From: Hyparrhenia diplandra
Taxonomy: Eukaryota > Streptophyta > Magnoliopsida > Poales > Poaceae
Direction: 5' to 3'
DNA: 64,000 bases
Assembly (NCBI GenBank): GCA_015847255.1
Contig: JADLZK010011592.1
Coordinates: forward strand, 124,001-188,000
This document shows positions 24,356-36,429 of the stretch, piece by piece. Both the position numbers and the translations under genes were made by a program. Below the pieces are notes generated by a model that was not told where the DNA came from, ran no database searches, and saw only the letters and a list, made by a program, of their open reading frames with translations. Every line of letters begins with the position of its first letter. Position 1 is the first letter of the stretch.

Positions 24356-24727
24356 GCAACCAGTGGAGCAGCGACGCCGCCGCCGCCGCCGCCACCGCCA
24401 CCGCCAACATGGCCGCCGCCGGCACCAGCAATGGAGGAGGGGCGGTCGTCGTCGCCTGATGATGATCGATCGAGGGGCTTGTTTAATTATTAGCTGGCTA
24501 ATTCTGAAACCGTTAGTGGGACGTGGGAGAGAGAGATTGTCACATGTGGTGGATCGATTCGATTATGATGAGTGAGCTGATTTATGTGCATGGCATGCAA
24601 CGAGTGATTAGTGAGCGAGCTAGCTAATCATCGTCGTGTGGCCGGAGTAAAGTAAGCCTAAGTATTGTATGCGTCGCGCTATCATGGTCTTTTGGTTCTT
24701 GTCTTTTTCTATGGTTTTGTAAATTGT

Positions 24728-24733
24728 AATAAA
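24728..24733 (+). terminator. Poly(A) signal AATAAA downstream of GH3
   Basis: AATAAA lies about 375 bp after the GH3 stop codon, in a T-rich region. It is the first canonical signal on this strand and gives a plausible 3' UTR. Confidence 0.5.
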
Positions 24734-24739
24734 GCTGTA

Positions 24740-25492
24740 CTACGTAGTAGTGACCTTGTTGGGTCCCTTTTGTATTTGTTTTGATCAGATTTTGTCATGT
24801 TGTGTTAGACGTTGATTGCTGAGCTTATCTCGAGAAGGAGGTGCATCAAATCACCTAGCTATCTAAGTATCTATCGTCCCTAAGACAACTAAGATAAGAA
24901 GAATTTCGTGTCCTAAGTTTTTAGGCTACTGTTGCCGTGTTGCCGGCACACTACCCGCGCTTGCTTGTTTATGGAAAACGCATGGTGTCATGCGAGCGGC
25001 ATGATGGGTTCGATATCCTGCTGTGATCTGCAGGCGCCTCTATGTGATAATCATAATAGCTAGTTAACTAGTAGATAAGGAGCAACATTACTACTCTTGA
25101 TATTTTCTCTATGAAAAGTGTTCCTAATTCTATTGCCGTCATTCTAGATCCATTTGCAATCTAATAGACCACTACTACTTTCACCATATCACATATATAA
25201 ATGTTGCCATTGATCATTCTAATTAAAATAACAGATTAAGCACAAGTTTGATGGACATAGCTCTCTCTCTCTCACCATCGGTTTGGTGTGGTCTGTAGCA
25301 TGCGCCAGTGTCTTGTAATTATTTTCTTCTTAATGAAATAATATTTGGCTAGGCATGTTCGAGAAATATTAGAGGGTTCCTATGAGTGTTACCTTGCATA
25401 GTAAATACCCACACAAAGCTTGGTCGTCGAATTTTTGTTTATATTTTTGCACGTTCAGCACTACGCTCGGATGTTTATGGTTCTTTCCCCTC
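24740..25492. other. Intergenic region after GH3
   Basis: Non-coding. A CT microsatellite lies at about 25,258-25,274. The segment around 25,420-25,500 is imperfectly repeated at 25,780-25,860 (shared tttgtttatatttttg and tgtttatggttctttc/tgtttatggctctttc), with the hAT MITE inserted between the copies. Confidence 0.5.
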
Positions 25493-25693
25493 GTCAGGTC
25501 TAGTGGCATAGCTAGCTAGGTGGCACGTTGGGCCATGGACCACCATAGAAATGGATTTATGTTAAAACTACAGTATATATATATGTTTTATAGTACATTG
25601 AATATTGTGTTTATTTATAGCAATATTACTTTGCTGACTACATTTAGTTGGACCACCCTTGCACTAAGCCCTAGCTACGCCACTGGTCAGGTC
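25493..25693. mobile_element. hAT-type MITE, 185 bp, exact 8-bp duplication gtcaggtc
   Basis: The element 25501-25685 starts tagtggcatagctag and ends ctagctacgccactg, imperfect inverted repeats of about 15 bp. The 8-bp sequence gtcaggtc flanks both ends (25493-25500 and 25686-25693). An 8-bp duplication is diagnostic of hAT transposition. No transposase is encoded. Confidence 0.9.
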
Positions 25694-28302
25694 CCTTTTT
25701 ATTTCTTAATTAATCCTAAAGACTAGCATTACGAATCGAGTGGAGCTCAACTAGTTAGATTTTGGTGCCTACACAAGCTTGATAGTAGAATCTTTGTTTA
25801 TATTTTTGTAGGTCTAGCATTACTCTTGGTGTTTATGGCTCTTTCTCCTCATCAAGACTCTTTGTATTTTTCTATCCTATTTTTATGATGTTTAAAGATA
25901 CCTAAATTGCAAACTAAGCATAGGTTGACTAGTTTTAGTTTAGCTTCTAATGGTGGGACTTTTTATCTGAACTTAAGTTCTCAACTTAACAGAGGTGCTT
26001 TCGTATTTTTCTTTAAGCCACAATCTTGCGCGTTTTTCATTAAAGCTGGATGAAATTCAAACAAATAGACGCCACGGTAACCACACAGTTACGAGGACGA
26101 CGCCCTACATCTACTGGATTTGCAACAAAGCATTACATTGGAACTAGACTGCGACTGAAAGAAACGTGCTCGTATTTTCTTAAAACCAACTTATGGCACT
26201 ATTCTTTTACTTGATATATAAAATATGCTTTTCGTGTGTTTGAGTGGGGAAAAGTTTACAGCCCTTGAGTCTCAAAAGGTATGACACAATAAACACCGAC
26301 TAGATGAAGAAGAGCGAGTGATCTCTCGGTAGGAAAGATGAACGACGTGATCAATGGGACATTCGTGTGGTGACTTCATCAATCTCATGATTTGTTGGAG
26401 GTGACCATAGAGGCATAATGCATGTGTTTGTATTATGATTAAGAAAAGGTAGGAGGGAAATTAAACCAGGGAGAGAAGAGGACGCCGGACCGTGGAGTGT
26501 GGAGTGTCCTCGGTAGGTGGTGGTACCTGATCGATCGTGCAGTTGCATGCACATGAAGCACCAAATAAACATGCACTAGTAGCTAGAAAGTGGAGCAACC
26601 ACACGTACGCCCATGTCGCGGTGTCCCTTGCACGGCGGGCGACGAGTCGATCGGTGAGTGCCCGCCGCGCCCGGTAGCAGCGTTAAAGGGGAGCAGATTC
26701 CTGACAGCCACAGCAAAGGAGATGTGACCGAGCTCTGCGATGCTGCTCGAGTGCATGACTTTCAGATGCTTGCACTGCACTTTGATCCAAAGCTCTGCTC
26801 GAGTGCATGACATTCATCGCACGCACTGGCATGCCTGTACTAGGCCAGTACACTGACAAAGCACGCCATTTGCCGGCCGTGGCGTCGTTTTTCCACAGGG
26901 CTACTATGGCCTAGGAGTAGGGCGGGAAAGAGACAGAGTGACCAGTGGCCTGCAGGACGACGCATGCATGGCCTAGCATGCACTAGCAGCAGGAGCTTAT
27001 CCGAATGCCCAGTTCCGTCCAGGAACCGGAAGGAAGGCATCCGCCAAGGACGCTGCAGAGATCGATGCCGGATCAAGGGGACGATCGGGGACAAAGGCGT
27101 CCAGCTTTTGTTCTCAAACAACAAGCCGGCTACCCAGCTACGGCTAGGGCTAGGGCCTAGTAGTACAGTAGCTAGCTCGGACATGCATGATTGTTCCGTT
27201 TGCTGCCGTTTTAGCCAACAGTATCTTTCTTGATTTCGCCTAGCCAAAAGGATCGAGCACTATCTCTATCATCTTGCTCTCGCTTTACCATTGCGCGCTC
27301 TCTCTCTCTAGTCTAGTTGTAGTAGTTTGCTTCCCATCACTCAATATTTCTTTTGATGCATTGTGAAAGAACGGCTACAATGATATCCCATTCATTTATA
27401 TACAGTATGTAATAATAATGTCACTTCTGTCAATAGATTTAAGTAGGTGTAGAATGTGTGGCAAATAGTATGTTGCGTTCGTTAGATAGTACATTTAAGT
27501 ACAAGTTGATATATATAACATTGGAGTTGTCATAGATTTATGTTTTTCCTCGATCGGCCAAGCAAAATAAGTTTTGCGCGTTTTGGTATTAAGGTAAAGA
27601 AAAGTTCAATACAACATGTCAGCGACGCCTTAGGGTGTCAAAAGAGATTTATATTTGAACAAGTTAAGGAGGAACCCTATAAAAATGTGTGTGGCTACGT
27701 CTCTCTCTTGTCCATTCAAGACATATGGATATATGTGTATATGGAGCAATTCCTGTGAGAACCATTGCAACTAGCTTGCACATCACATCCCACCCGTGGT
27801 GATACTAGCTATCCTATACCGTGGTAGTGGAGTATCGCAGTCTCCCCACCACAGGATTTTGCGGTACCAGCTCTGGTACGGTAGTGGTGGAGCTTTTGCC
27901 TCGGATTGTAGAGGAGGCCCAGCAATGCAGTAGAAAGTAATCACTCATCAGCATATATATTGGCTGTAAGCCTACTATATATTTATATGCTAAAGAAGTA
28001 CAAACATTGGTGGTGGTTTGGGGTGGGAATTGAAGGCCATGTCCCTTTAGTAGCCGTAACAAAGTTCTGCCCTTGCGCCATCATATTTGGGACCAAACAA
28101 TTTTGTAAGTTTGGAGCTACAATTTGTACTGCCCCGGGCCCCAAAAAATTAAGCTCTCTATTCCAAATTATATGTCGGTTTAAGTTTTTTGTTAGTCCAT
28201 TTTGTTATGTACCAAGACATATTATTATACCAAGATGCATAGTAAAATTGATGTTTTTTCGAGATCACGTCGGCGCGTTTTTTTCTTTAAGCGAGGAAGA
28301 GT
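25694..28302. other. Intergenic region, no gene recognised
   Basis: Contains a short duplicated phrase gctctgctcgagtgcatgac-like near 26,735-26,812 and a CT microsatellite near 27,297-27,309. Open frames in 26,580-27,250 have no family signature. Confidence 0.5.
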
Positions 28303-29480
28303 TTTTTTTTTTTTTTAGTACAAACCAACATGAATGGTAACCCAGGTTACCACCCAAGAACCTACCAACCTGGATCTAAAGTGCTTGGATTACATTGTAG
28401 TAAACGCGGCGACTGGGTTGTTGTGTGGACAAAAGGGGTGCACTTAGGCGCCCAGCTCCTCCTCCAAACCGGTAAGGTTGAGGTCCAAGACAGTCACATC
28501 AAATTCCCCCATCAGCAGCTTATTTAGGCGCTCTTGCTTGTGCACCGTCATATCCCCCCTTGAAAGCCGCATTGAACTGGTTGACAATGTCCGCCGGCAC
28601 GACGTTCTCGTCTACATGGACACCAAGCTTCCGCAGGAGAACCTTTTGTGCTTGTTGCGTCGCATTGGGCTCCCGGGGCTTGGCCGCCAGACGGCGGCCG
28701 CGCCCAGAGCGATACCGAGTCTTGGGCGCCTTACCTTTGGCTGCTTGACGAGGGGAGTTGCGATTAGCAGACAGACATCCGCCACCAGCTTGTCCTGCAC
28801 CGAGCGGTTGACTACGGCCTCCGGGTGCGAAGTAGCAACAGCGACGGAGGCGTCCAACGAGGACTGCGTCGATGGTGCAGCGTCGTCCGTGGTAGCTGCG
28901 GGCGAGGTGGAAGCAGGGGGAGGTGTCAGCTCCCCTGTCGCAGCGACCTCACCGCCCAGCTCAGGTGCATCAGCATCCGCAAAGCTGAGCTGCACCACAC
29001 GCGGCGGCGAAGGGGGATTGACCGGCTCCGACCGGTCCTCCAGCACGGCACGAGGGCGTGTGACGAAGGAGGCCACCAGCTCATCGAGCATCGGGTCGAC
29101 CCTTAGCACAGGGTCCGCACCACCGCCCGGCAGAAGCACAAGTGGGTCCACGTTATCATGTAGGCATCAAAGTTGGCCTCCCCGATATCGCTTGCTCAAG
29201 GGCGCCAACGCCAGCGGCGCTGACGGTGATTGTGGACGGCACCATCGCCCCCAAGAGCCTGCGTCGTCGACGTCGAGGCAGCGCCCACAGCCGTCTGCGT
29301 CGTCGATGCCGAGGGGGCCAAAGGAGACTCTCCGCGCCAAGGGGGGGCGGCGCGGCGGCCGAGGCGCGCCCGGAGCTCCCTGGCTCTCACCACCGCCATG
29401 TCCACCATGGCTTAGGGGCTCGCGGTTGCTGCTGAAGGGTGTTGAGGAGGACGACGGCGACCACGACGCGGTGTAGGGTC
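28303..29480 (-). mobile_element. Retroposon with a gag/ORF1-like protein and poly(A) tail, minus strand
   Basis: The plus-strand T run at about 28,302-28,316 is the poly(A) tail of a minus-strand element. Reading the minus strand from about 29,150, an acidic/Ser-Pro-rich region (SDPLVLLPGGGADPVLRVDP onwards, shortened here) passes into a basic segment, then AQKVLLRKLGVHVDEN and a C-terminus ending LNLTGLEEELGA at a stop near 28,448. Frameshifts occur near 28,610-28,660 and at the G run near 28,555. The C-terminal block resembles that of the element at 48,845-50,676. I read it as a transposon ORF1/gag-like product of uncertain class; the 5' end and any target-site duplication were not found. 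Confidence 0.6.
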
Positions 29481-31830
29481 TCGTTTGGCCGCCGGAGTGC
29501 GCCTAACGCCGCACATCCTGCCCGTGGCCGGAACCCCAACAATGAAAGCGACTTATAATTTGAACCTGAAGGATCGAAAGTATTAGCTAGAGTGCAAACA
29601 ATCTTTAGTTTTACTAAATTATTTATAAAATATACTCTTTTTTTTCTAGTACCCAAGCACAACGATTACACTAACAACACACACTCACCTATATGAACAC
29701 ACATACACAAACATACCCTTTCGAAAGCACCTCCAAAAGAAAACACACACTCACGCCCTATATACTCTATATGTGAGATCAAATAAGTCCTCGTTCAATA
29801 GTAACATAGGGCATTCGACCGTGACGGAATTGTGGTTACAAAAGTTACGGACAATCATAGTTGGACCAGTATATTTATCTATTTTTACAGCTAAACAAGT
29901 GCGCGTACGTGTAGAATGATGCATCATGATTCATGCATGGACGTATTAGCGGAGCGTCACGCAAGAGCATGCATGCTGCATAGCCACTAGTTGACAAGTC
30001 CATTATACTATAATCAGGGCACTGGACCGGAGCGAGGTCCATCTCATCCGTTTACAGCAGCTGCAGCTGCAGCTGCATGATCTGACGGCTCACTCGACAC
30101 GTTCCTCTCGCTCGGTGTCCGTGTGACGACGTGTCGAGCCGGCCAAACACACATCGATCAGGAGTCCGTTCCGGCCACGGCGCGTCCAACAGGACAGTGC
30201 ACGCACGCGCGCGTCCTGCTCCACCGTACATGCACCATGATCGATCGCCTATGGCGCTGCTGTCATGCTGTGCACATGCACAGCAGAGGTGGTTGGCGGA
30301 CCCCAGGAAACGAGGAGGGTGCGCCCGCCCCGTGCGACCGCGACGCGCACGCGCCAGGGGACATTCCGATCTCGCCGGGGATCCCTGCCGCCGTCGCTGA
30401 TGCCTGGGTCGCCGTCTCGCCACAGCGCTCTACTGGCCCGGCGGCTAGCTAGCTGCCGAACGCCCCAACGAACAGCGCCGTTTCGCACGCGCGGTGTCTG
30501 ATGGGATGTCTGCAGCTGCAGCGCGCGGCGTTTTGCCTTGGCCGACAGGCGCACGATCAGAGAGCTCTGCAGACACACAGCGCGCGCACAGCACAGGGTC
30601 AGGGACCCTGTTGTTCATCTAGCGACTTTGCCATTTGCCGACCGATCGGCAGGGTAAGGACCAAGAAATTTGATATACCGCATGCATGCTCGTCGATCGT
30701 ATAGGCATTTCAAAGGTGACTGCTGAGAGAGATCTACGAAAAACTGCATGTGTTTAGTACCATGAATTTCTCATCACATCGAAGATTAAATGTACCAAAA
30801 CCATATGCTCAAGTATGAGATGTAGGTACAAAAAATGATACAATGTCAAATTCAGCGCTACAGTGCCCATATGCAGAGCACTTGACACAGCGGAAGTGAA
30901 AAAATGCTGTCAAAATGAGATAACTTGACCCAACTACTCTACTAGGTAGGAGTACTATGAGCTGTTCAATTGTGCAGAATTTTCTTACGCAACAGTACCT
31001 ACTGTTGTTTCTGTCTCCTGGTGTAAATTCCAGTCGAAGTATGACAGGGCACAAGTTTTTATAATTGGAGGCAAGGTTGGGTGTTGTGGGCCTGCCGATT
31101 GCGACGCTGTGCGTCCGGATGGAGGCACAGCAAAGCTAGTTTGCCGGGCTACGGCCTAGGCCCAAGCCAGGTCGCCCATCAAGTTTTTGGCCGGCAGGAA
31201 TAAAACATTCACCCCAGTTTGTCAATGCTGAATAGTTCACCTGAAATTGACCTGAAATGATGGTAGATAGTTTCATTTCATTCATTCACCCATTCAAATC
31301 AGATAAGGCCAATCATTCTACTCTTCCATAAACAACCAGTGGTTGCAAATTGCACTTATAGGGGAACAGACGTGCTGCTAGTGCCAAGCCCTCAAGCCCC
31401 TTTTATCACGGTGAAAGACACGAGACCAACAATAATACTGGAGAGCGCCAACCAAGATCAGGTATTCAGGTGCAGCTCCTATTGCAACTGCACATGATAA
31501 CCATCAAACGGCTTCAACTTTCTGCTTCAGTACATCGATTATCAATTTATCATCTGAGGTTTTAAAGAGGGTTCAATTAGGCACATAATTTACTCGCACA
31601 CAAACAACTCAACAATTAGCTTAGCTACAAACTCCAGTATCCCAGACGAGGGGTGCAGGACTATATAGATGGAACACATGACACCGCAAGGAATTATCCA
31701 AAGATCTGCATCTTCTTTCACAAGTGGAACTATGGAGATCCTAGGGGCTGAACACCATGCTGCAGATAGCTTAGAAACTCCTGGGCAAGAAGGCAGAGGA
31801 TCCGGGGAGGCAACTACAGGATAGAGACCT
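29480..31830. other. Intergenic region, no gene recognised
   Basis: Includes a CA-rich stretch (29,660-29,760), a (cagctg)-type run at 30,055-30,076, and a GC-rich segment 30,050-30,640 with open frames on several strands but no recognisable protein. The rest is AT-rich. Confidence 0.5.
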
Positions 31831-31839
31831 TAAGAAGTT

Positions 31840-32115
31840 CTGTTGGGATGGGACGAGCTGTTATGGGATCTCTTTTTGTTCAGTTGGTGGTTTGATGTCT
31901 TTGTAGAAGAGGTTGGTGAAGGTTTTTTTTTTTTTTGTCGGTGTTTCTTACTCGTTAGGATGCTGGCTATGTCATCTGAATCAGATAGAGAGCAGCAAAT
32001 GGTAGTTTGTTGTCTGTTCTTTGGTCACGTCTGTTGCTTTCTGAACTAATCTTTGAATGATGTAATTCTGTTATATGTTAATGGAAATGGGGTAATGCCT
32101 CGATTAAAAAAAATG
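31840..32115 (+). mobile_element. Probable LINE 3' UTR fragment with A-rich tail
   Basis: The segment ends ...ttaatggaaatggggtaatg cctcgatt followed by A8 at about 32,106-32,113. This is the characteristic 3' terminus of many grass LINEs, which typically reads 'ggggtaatgcct..att' before the poly(A). No coding part and no target-site duplication was recognised, so it is probably a very short 5'-truncated copy. Confidence 0.5.
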
Positions 32116-32154
32116 TTTTAAACTGGTCCTATCGAATTTTCATTTTTGCACCTG

Positions 32155-33300
32155 CCATATTATGTAGAATCTGAATATGAGAAGGTGATTAGTTCTGCCC
32201 AACCATTTGCAATGCACTTGTTAATCATCTTCACTTAGCTAGCTAGACCCTAGCATCTGCCAAGCAGTCATTTAGCCAGGATCTCATCTAACAGGCTGCA
32301 TATAAATAGTTCTTAGGAAGGATCTGCATAGCCAAAAACACTATCTTTCACTTTGGTGACTGGTGTGGATTCAATAAACTTAGAAGAAAAGAACAATCAA
32401 ATGTCAGCAGAGGGGCACTGCGCACGTAGAATCACAGGAACATATGCTGGGGTGCATTCCATATCTAGAAACATTTAGAATTCAGAAGTATCATGGACAG
32501 CTCTCAAGCTGCGCAATGGCCTGAGAGGACATTCTATTGTGCTTTCTACTTTTCAAAGTAAGTAGCACTGAGCACAATTGTTGTTGATAAAAGGTACTTC
32601 TGAAGTGAGGAGTTTGCAGCAGCATACTGCATACATGGGATGTCCAAGAGACAGCATGGATGAACTGTAGTACTGCATAGCATTTGTTCAAAGCAGGTGA
32701 TAATATCGAACAGTTTCATATTTTCCCGTCTCCGAAATGTATAGTCTGAATATAAAAAAGGTAATTCAGTTATGTCCAACCAATTGCAGTGCACTTATTA
32801 AGTGGCATTACTTATTAGCTAGACCCTAGCATCAGCCAAGCAGCCATTTAGCCAGGTTCTGCATATAATTAGTTCTTAGGGAGCATGCATGGCCAAAAAC
32901 CTAAGCAGCTTAAGCTTTTCGTGTGGACTCTATACATCCTTCCTACAAGCTACAACTTATAAAAACAACTGTCTGACCGAGGGAAATGGCGGCAGGTAGA
33001 ATCAAGGAATTTACACTGGGATGCATTCATACCTAGACTAGAAATATACTCACAATTCTGAAGTATTATCATGGAGGGCTCTCAATAGTCCAGCTGTCCA
33101 ATGACTCAGGGCCAGAGAGGACATTCTGTTGTGCTTTGTGCTTTGCAAAGTAAGTAGCACTGTGTTGATAAAAAGTATTCTCTGATTTTGGAGCGGGGAG
33201 TTTACAGCAGCATAATATGGTATGGCCAAGAAACACCATGGATGAACTGCAGTACCGCCATAGGTGGAAGACTAACTAATTTGGACATCCATGGATTTTG
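32155..33300. repeat. Divergent ~580-bp tandem duplication
   Basis: Two successive units share many blocks in the same order. Examples are agctagaccctagcatc at 32,241 and 32,817; catttagccagg; gaggacattct.ttgtgcttt; aaagtaagtagcactg; and catggatgaactg at about 32,656 and 33,237. The offset is about 576-582 bp with scattered substitutions and indels. It is non-coding as far as I can see and lies just downstream of the methyltransferase gene's 3' end. Confidence 0.8.
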
Positions 33301-33577
33301 ACAAATGACCTAGAAATTCAAATTTTTTTGTGGAGTACCACCTCTTCCTAGTTCATTTTTTTTTGAACTAGAGAGTATCCATTGGACATCCATGGACATC
33401 CAACCTCCACCTAGAAGTACCGCACAGCAAAAGAGGCAATAATATCGAATAATTTCGTATATTTCTGGACCATCATCTATACTGATCATAATTCATATTC
33501 ACAACTACCATCCTAAAAGTCATTGGGAAGCACCACTGAGATATGATATAACAATACAAGAAGCGAACAAACACGGA

Positions 33578-34327
33578 TCAATATGGATATGAAGTAGTGC
33601 CATTACTCTGCATGATCAGGAGCCTAACCTGGGAGCCATCCAAGGTGACATCCTTCACATCCACGACGCGCGATCTCTTGAATAGTGCGGCGACGGCAGC
33701 GGTCTCGATCTGCCGGTCGAACGCGAGCGCAATGCCGCCACCACGGCGGACGGCGCGCTCAGCTTCGCTCGCGAGGCGAGACGGGAAGAGCGCGCCGGAG
33801 ATCGCCGAGGGTCATCCGAGAACACTAGGTCGAACGCGCCGTCGGAGAAGGGGAGGTGGTGGGGATCCGCGCGGCGTACGAGCGGCGGGAAGTCGACGAG
33901 GTCGATCCCCGTGGCGTCCCTGGTCCCCGCCACGCGGAGCGCGTCGACGGCGTGGCCGGCGCCCGCGGCGAGGCAGAGGACGCGGGAAGGGGCCGAGAGG
34001 AGACCGAGGCCGCGGAGCGGTGGGAAGGCGGACGTGGCCAGGGAAGCGGCGCGGCGTCTCCAGCGCGGGGAGGCGCGGAGCTTGGCGAGGCGGCGGTCGG
34101 GCGGGACCACTCGGCGCGAGGCGGCGTCGCAGGAGGTGCGGGGAAGGGGCGAGCGAGATGGTTAGCGGAAGCGGGTGGGACGCGGGGAAGCAGTGGATGG
34201 ATGCGTGGCGCAAGAGATGTAAGAGTGAGAGCGTGGCGATGGCGGACAGTGCTACGGAGACGCGCGTGACCAGCCGCACCGCGTGCCGGTCAATCGCCGG
34301 CGGCGAGCGCGCGGCGGAGGTGGCCAT
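33578..34327 (-). CDS. SAM-dependent methyltransferase-like protein with N-terminal membrane segment; two frame breaks
   Basis: Intronless gene of about 249 residues. The N-terminus after MATSAARSPPAIDRH is a hydrophobic helix, LVTRVSVALSAIATLSLLHL, a likely membrane anchor or signal anchor. The Rossmann-type core follows: VLCLAAGAGHAVDAL (motif I, SAM loop; the usual acidic/Gly pattern is degenerate), DATGIDLVD (motif II), and HHLPFSDGAFDLVFS, a strong Methyltransf_11 signature. The tail runs RSRVVDVKDVTLDGSQVRLL and ends at TGA 33,578-33,580. An extra nucleotide in the C run (minus strand) near 34,139-34,143 and a lost nucleotide near 33,810 break the frame. Substrate is unknown. The neighbouring GRAS gene is on the same strand but has a separate promoter. 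Confidence 0.75.
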
Positions 34328-34868
34328 AGATTGGATCCTCCTCCTCAGTCCTCATGACGGCCTGATAGGGAGTAAGTGTTCGGAGCAACGAAAAGGTCCC
34401 AACGAAAAATGTTAGGCCCAATCATAGTTTGGGCCTTTGTTGAGGGCACTTTCAGCCCATTTATTGAACTCAAAAGGATGTTTCTTTCTGACAGAATTAC
34501 ATACACAACTCTGAACCTTTTTTTTTTCAGAAATACGGTTGTTGCGAAGAGGAAAATTCTCTGAAAAGGATAACTAATTATTTGGGGGAAATATAAAAAT
34601 AAGAATTATTTTGTGAAACGAGTTCCTTGATACAACTCGATAAGTTCGTGGTAGTTCTACATGTTACATGAGTTGTTCACTACGCTTGAGTTCTGGTCCG
34701 TTCTATTTCATCGTGATCATGGAACCATGAAAACAACCGAAGTTCTTGTGGCTGTTTGTTTCTATGTTTGTTACTTCTTTGATGATCTTTTCGAGCTAAT
34801 CAGCAGTCTAGCCTACATTGCCATGCATCCTAAGCAGCAGTTTTGATCGCTAATGGAGATGGCTAAAC
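34328..34868. other. Spacer between GRAS 3' end and methyltransferase 5' end
   Basis: Holds the methyltransferase promoter and the GRAS 3' UTR, both minus strand. No further gene was recognised. Confidence 0.5.
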
Positions 34869-36168
34869 TTAGTTAGGCGTCCAGGCGCCGGTGTACACGG
34901 CGCCATGTCCCTTCCAGGTGAGCACGAGCATGTCCTCCCTCCCGCTTCACGCCCCAGCCGGTGGCGTGCTCGCTCAGGAGGCGCCTCACCTCGGCCGCCG
35001 CTTCCTCGTCGAACACAACGCTCGCGAACCCGTTCCGCCGCATCCGCTCGGCGAGCCTCGCGCCGGACTCGGAGCGCTCCGCCCCGTCGGCGTCGTCGGC
35101 CCCGACGACGCTCTCGATCTTCCGGCCCACGGCCGCCTCGTGCTCCACCCGCCGCGGGCTGTCCCTGGGCGCCGACGTGTCGAGCGCGTCGAACAGGATC
35201 CAGTGGAAGTCGAAGCAGCCGGCGATGCGGGTGGCCAGGCTCGGCGAGTCCAGGTCCGCGTCCTCGTCGGTCACGGTGACCAGGCACGGGTTCAGCGCCC
35301 GGACGGCGTCGAGGAACGCGTCCCTGGAACCCGGCGCGACGTGGCGGATCCAGCTTTGGCAGTTGACGACGAGCTCCTCGCTGTCCCGTAGCCCCAGCGA
35401 CTGCCGGTCGGACAGCACGGACGCGAGGTCGACTTGGCGGAGCGCCGCCGCCTGCTTCTCTGGTGGCGACGTCGGTCTCGGGCCCCGCACTGGACGACGG
35501 TGAACTCCAGCTGCACGCCTTTGACTTGGCGAAGTTGGCCAGGCGGAGGCCGATCTCCTCGTCCGACACGCCGAGCTGGGGCAGCACGGCGGGGCGGGCG
35601 GAAGGCACGGTGATGCGGAGCGCCGGCGGGCCACCGGGCCGCTTCGAGAGCATGTCGATGAGCGTCGGCCACTGCATGCAGCGAGTGACGCTGAGGTCGA
35701 CGACGTGCACCGCGGCGCTGCCCGCCACCGCCCGGAGGATGGCGCCGTTGAGGCCGTGAAGCCGAAGCGGTGCCACGGCGTGAGGTCGACGTACTCGGCG
35801 AGCTCCGTGACCGACATGGGCGCGCTCCCGCGGCGCGGGCGCCCTGGCGGCGGCGGCGGCAGACTGGGTGGCGCCGGCCGGTCCGCACAGGCGGGCGCGC
35901 GCGCCACCAGCGCGCGGAGCAGCCACGACGTGAGCCGCTGGCTCGGGTCCCCCTGTGACGAGGCGATGTTGTTGAGCACCCACATGGCCTGCTGCGCCAG
36001 CGTCACGTCGTTGGACTCGAGCGCCGAGGCACAGTGGAGGAGCAGCTGCTGGATGCGCGGGCCGTCGATGAGCGCGCCGGAGAAGCAGACAGAGCTGTGC
36101 GCCCTGAGGTTACCGCCGCCACCACCGCCGCCGCCGGTCCTCAGCTCCTGCTCCATGCTCCGCATCAC
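34869..36168 (-). CDS. SCL32: GRAS family transcription regulator, scarecrow-like 32 (SCL32) type; four frame breaks
   Basis: Intronless GRAS gene of about 430 residues. Order of motifs: LLLHCASALESNDVTLAQQA and MWVLNNIAS (leucine-rich I), DLTPWHRFGFTAS-NGAIL, VHVVDLSVTRCMQWPTLID (VHIID motif, variant typical of SCL32), then LRITVP, GLRLANFAKSK, LEFTVVQ, VLSDRQSLGLRDSEELVVNC (PFYRE side), FDFHWILFDALD, and the C-terminal SAW region GWGVKRE...LTWKGHGAVYTGAW. Single-base losses near 35,750, 35,518 and about 35,460-35,490 move the frame three times and cancel out. A fourth shift near 34,938 changes the last ~25 residues; with it corrected the natural stop is TAA at 34,869-34,871, 4 nt beyond the stop in the uncorrected frame. 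GRAS proteins act in the nucleus. A TATA box lies at 36,418. Confidence 0.85.
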
Positions 36169-36417
36169 CTAGCTCGTCGGCTGGACGTGCCAATCCAAAT
36201 ACTTTGGGCTGGCTAGGATCTCGACACTTGTCGGCCTCGGATTGGGCAGCTCCGGATCATTTCAGGAGATGTGGAAAGAAGCAATCCCTAAGGATCGGCC
36301 TTCTAATTTGGTGTTTGGTAGCAGGCTAGTGCAAATTAGGGCGACTTCGATCTGACTGAGTGATAGAACTAGCAGGGTTAAGGTAGTTTTGGTTTGCTTG
36401 TTGGAATGACTTGGGGC

Positions 36418-36425
36418 TATTTATA
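36418..36425 (-). promoter_or_regulatory. TATA box of the GRAS gene
   Basis: The minus strand reads TATAAATA, about 250 bp upstream of the ATG at 36,168. It is the only strong TATA element in this region. Confidence 0.65.
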
Positions 36426-36429
36426 AGAG

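Noticed and set aside
28478..29476. A 332-codon open frame on the plus strand
   Set aside because: It is the antisense shadow of the minus-strand retroposon ORF, which has the recognisable C-terminal block and poly(A) polarity.
30049..30640. GC-rich block with open frames on both strands
   Set aside because: No recognisable protein; inverted and direct cagctg repeats explain part of the openness.
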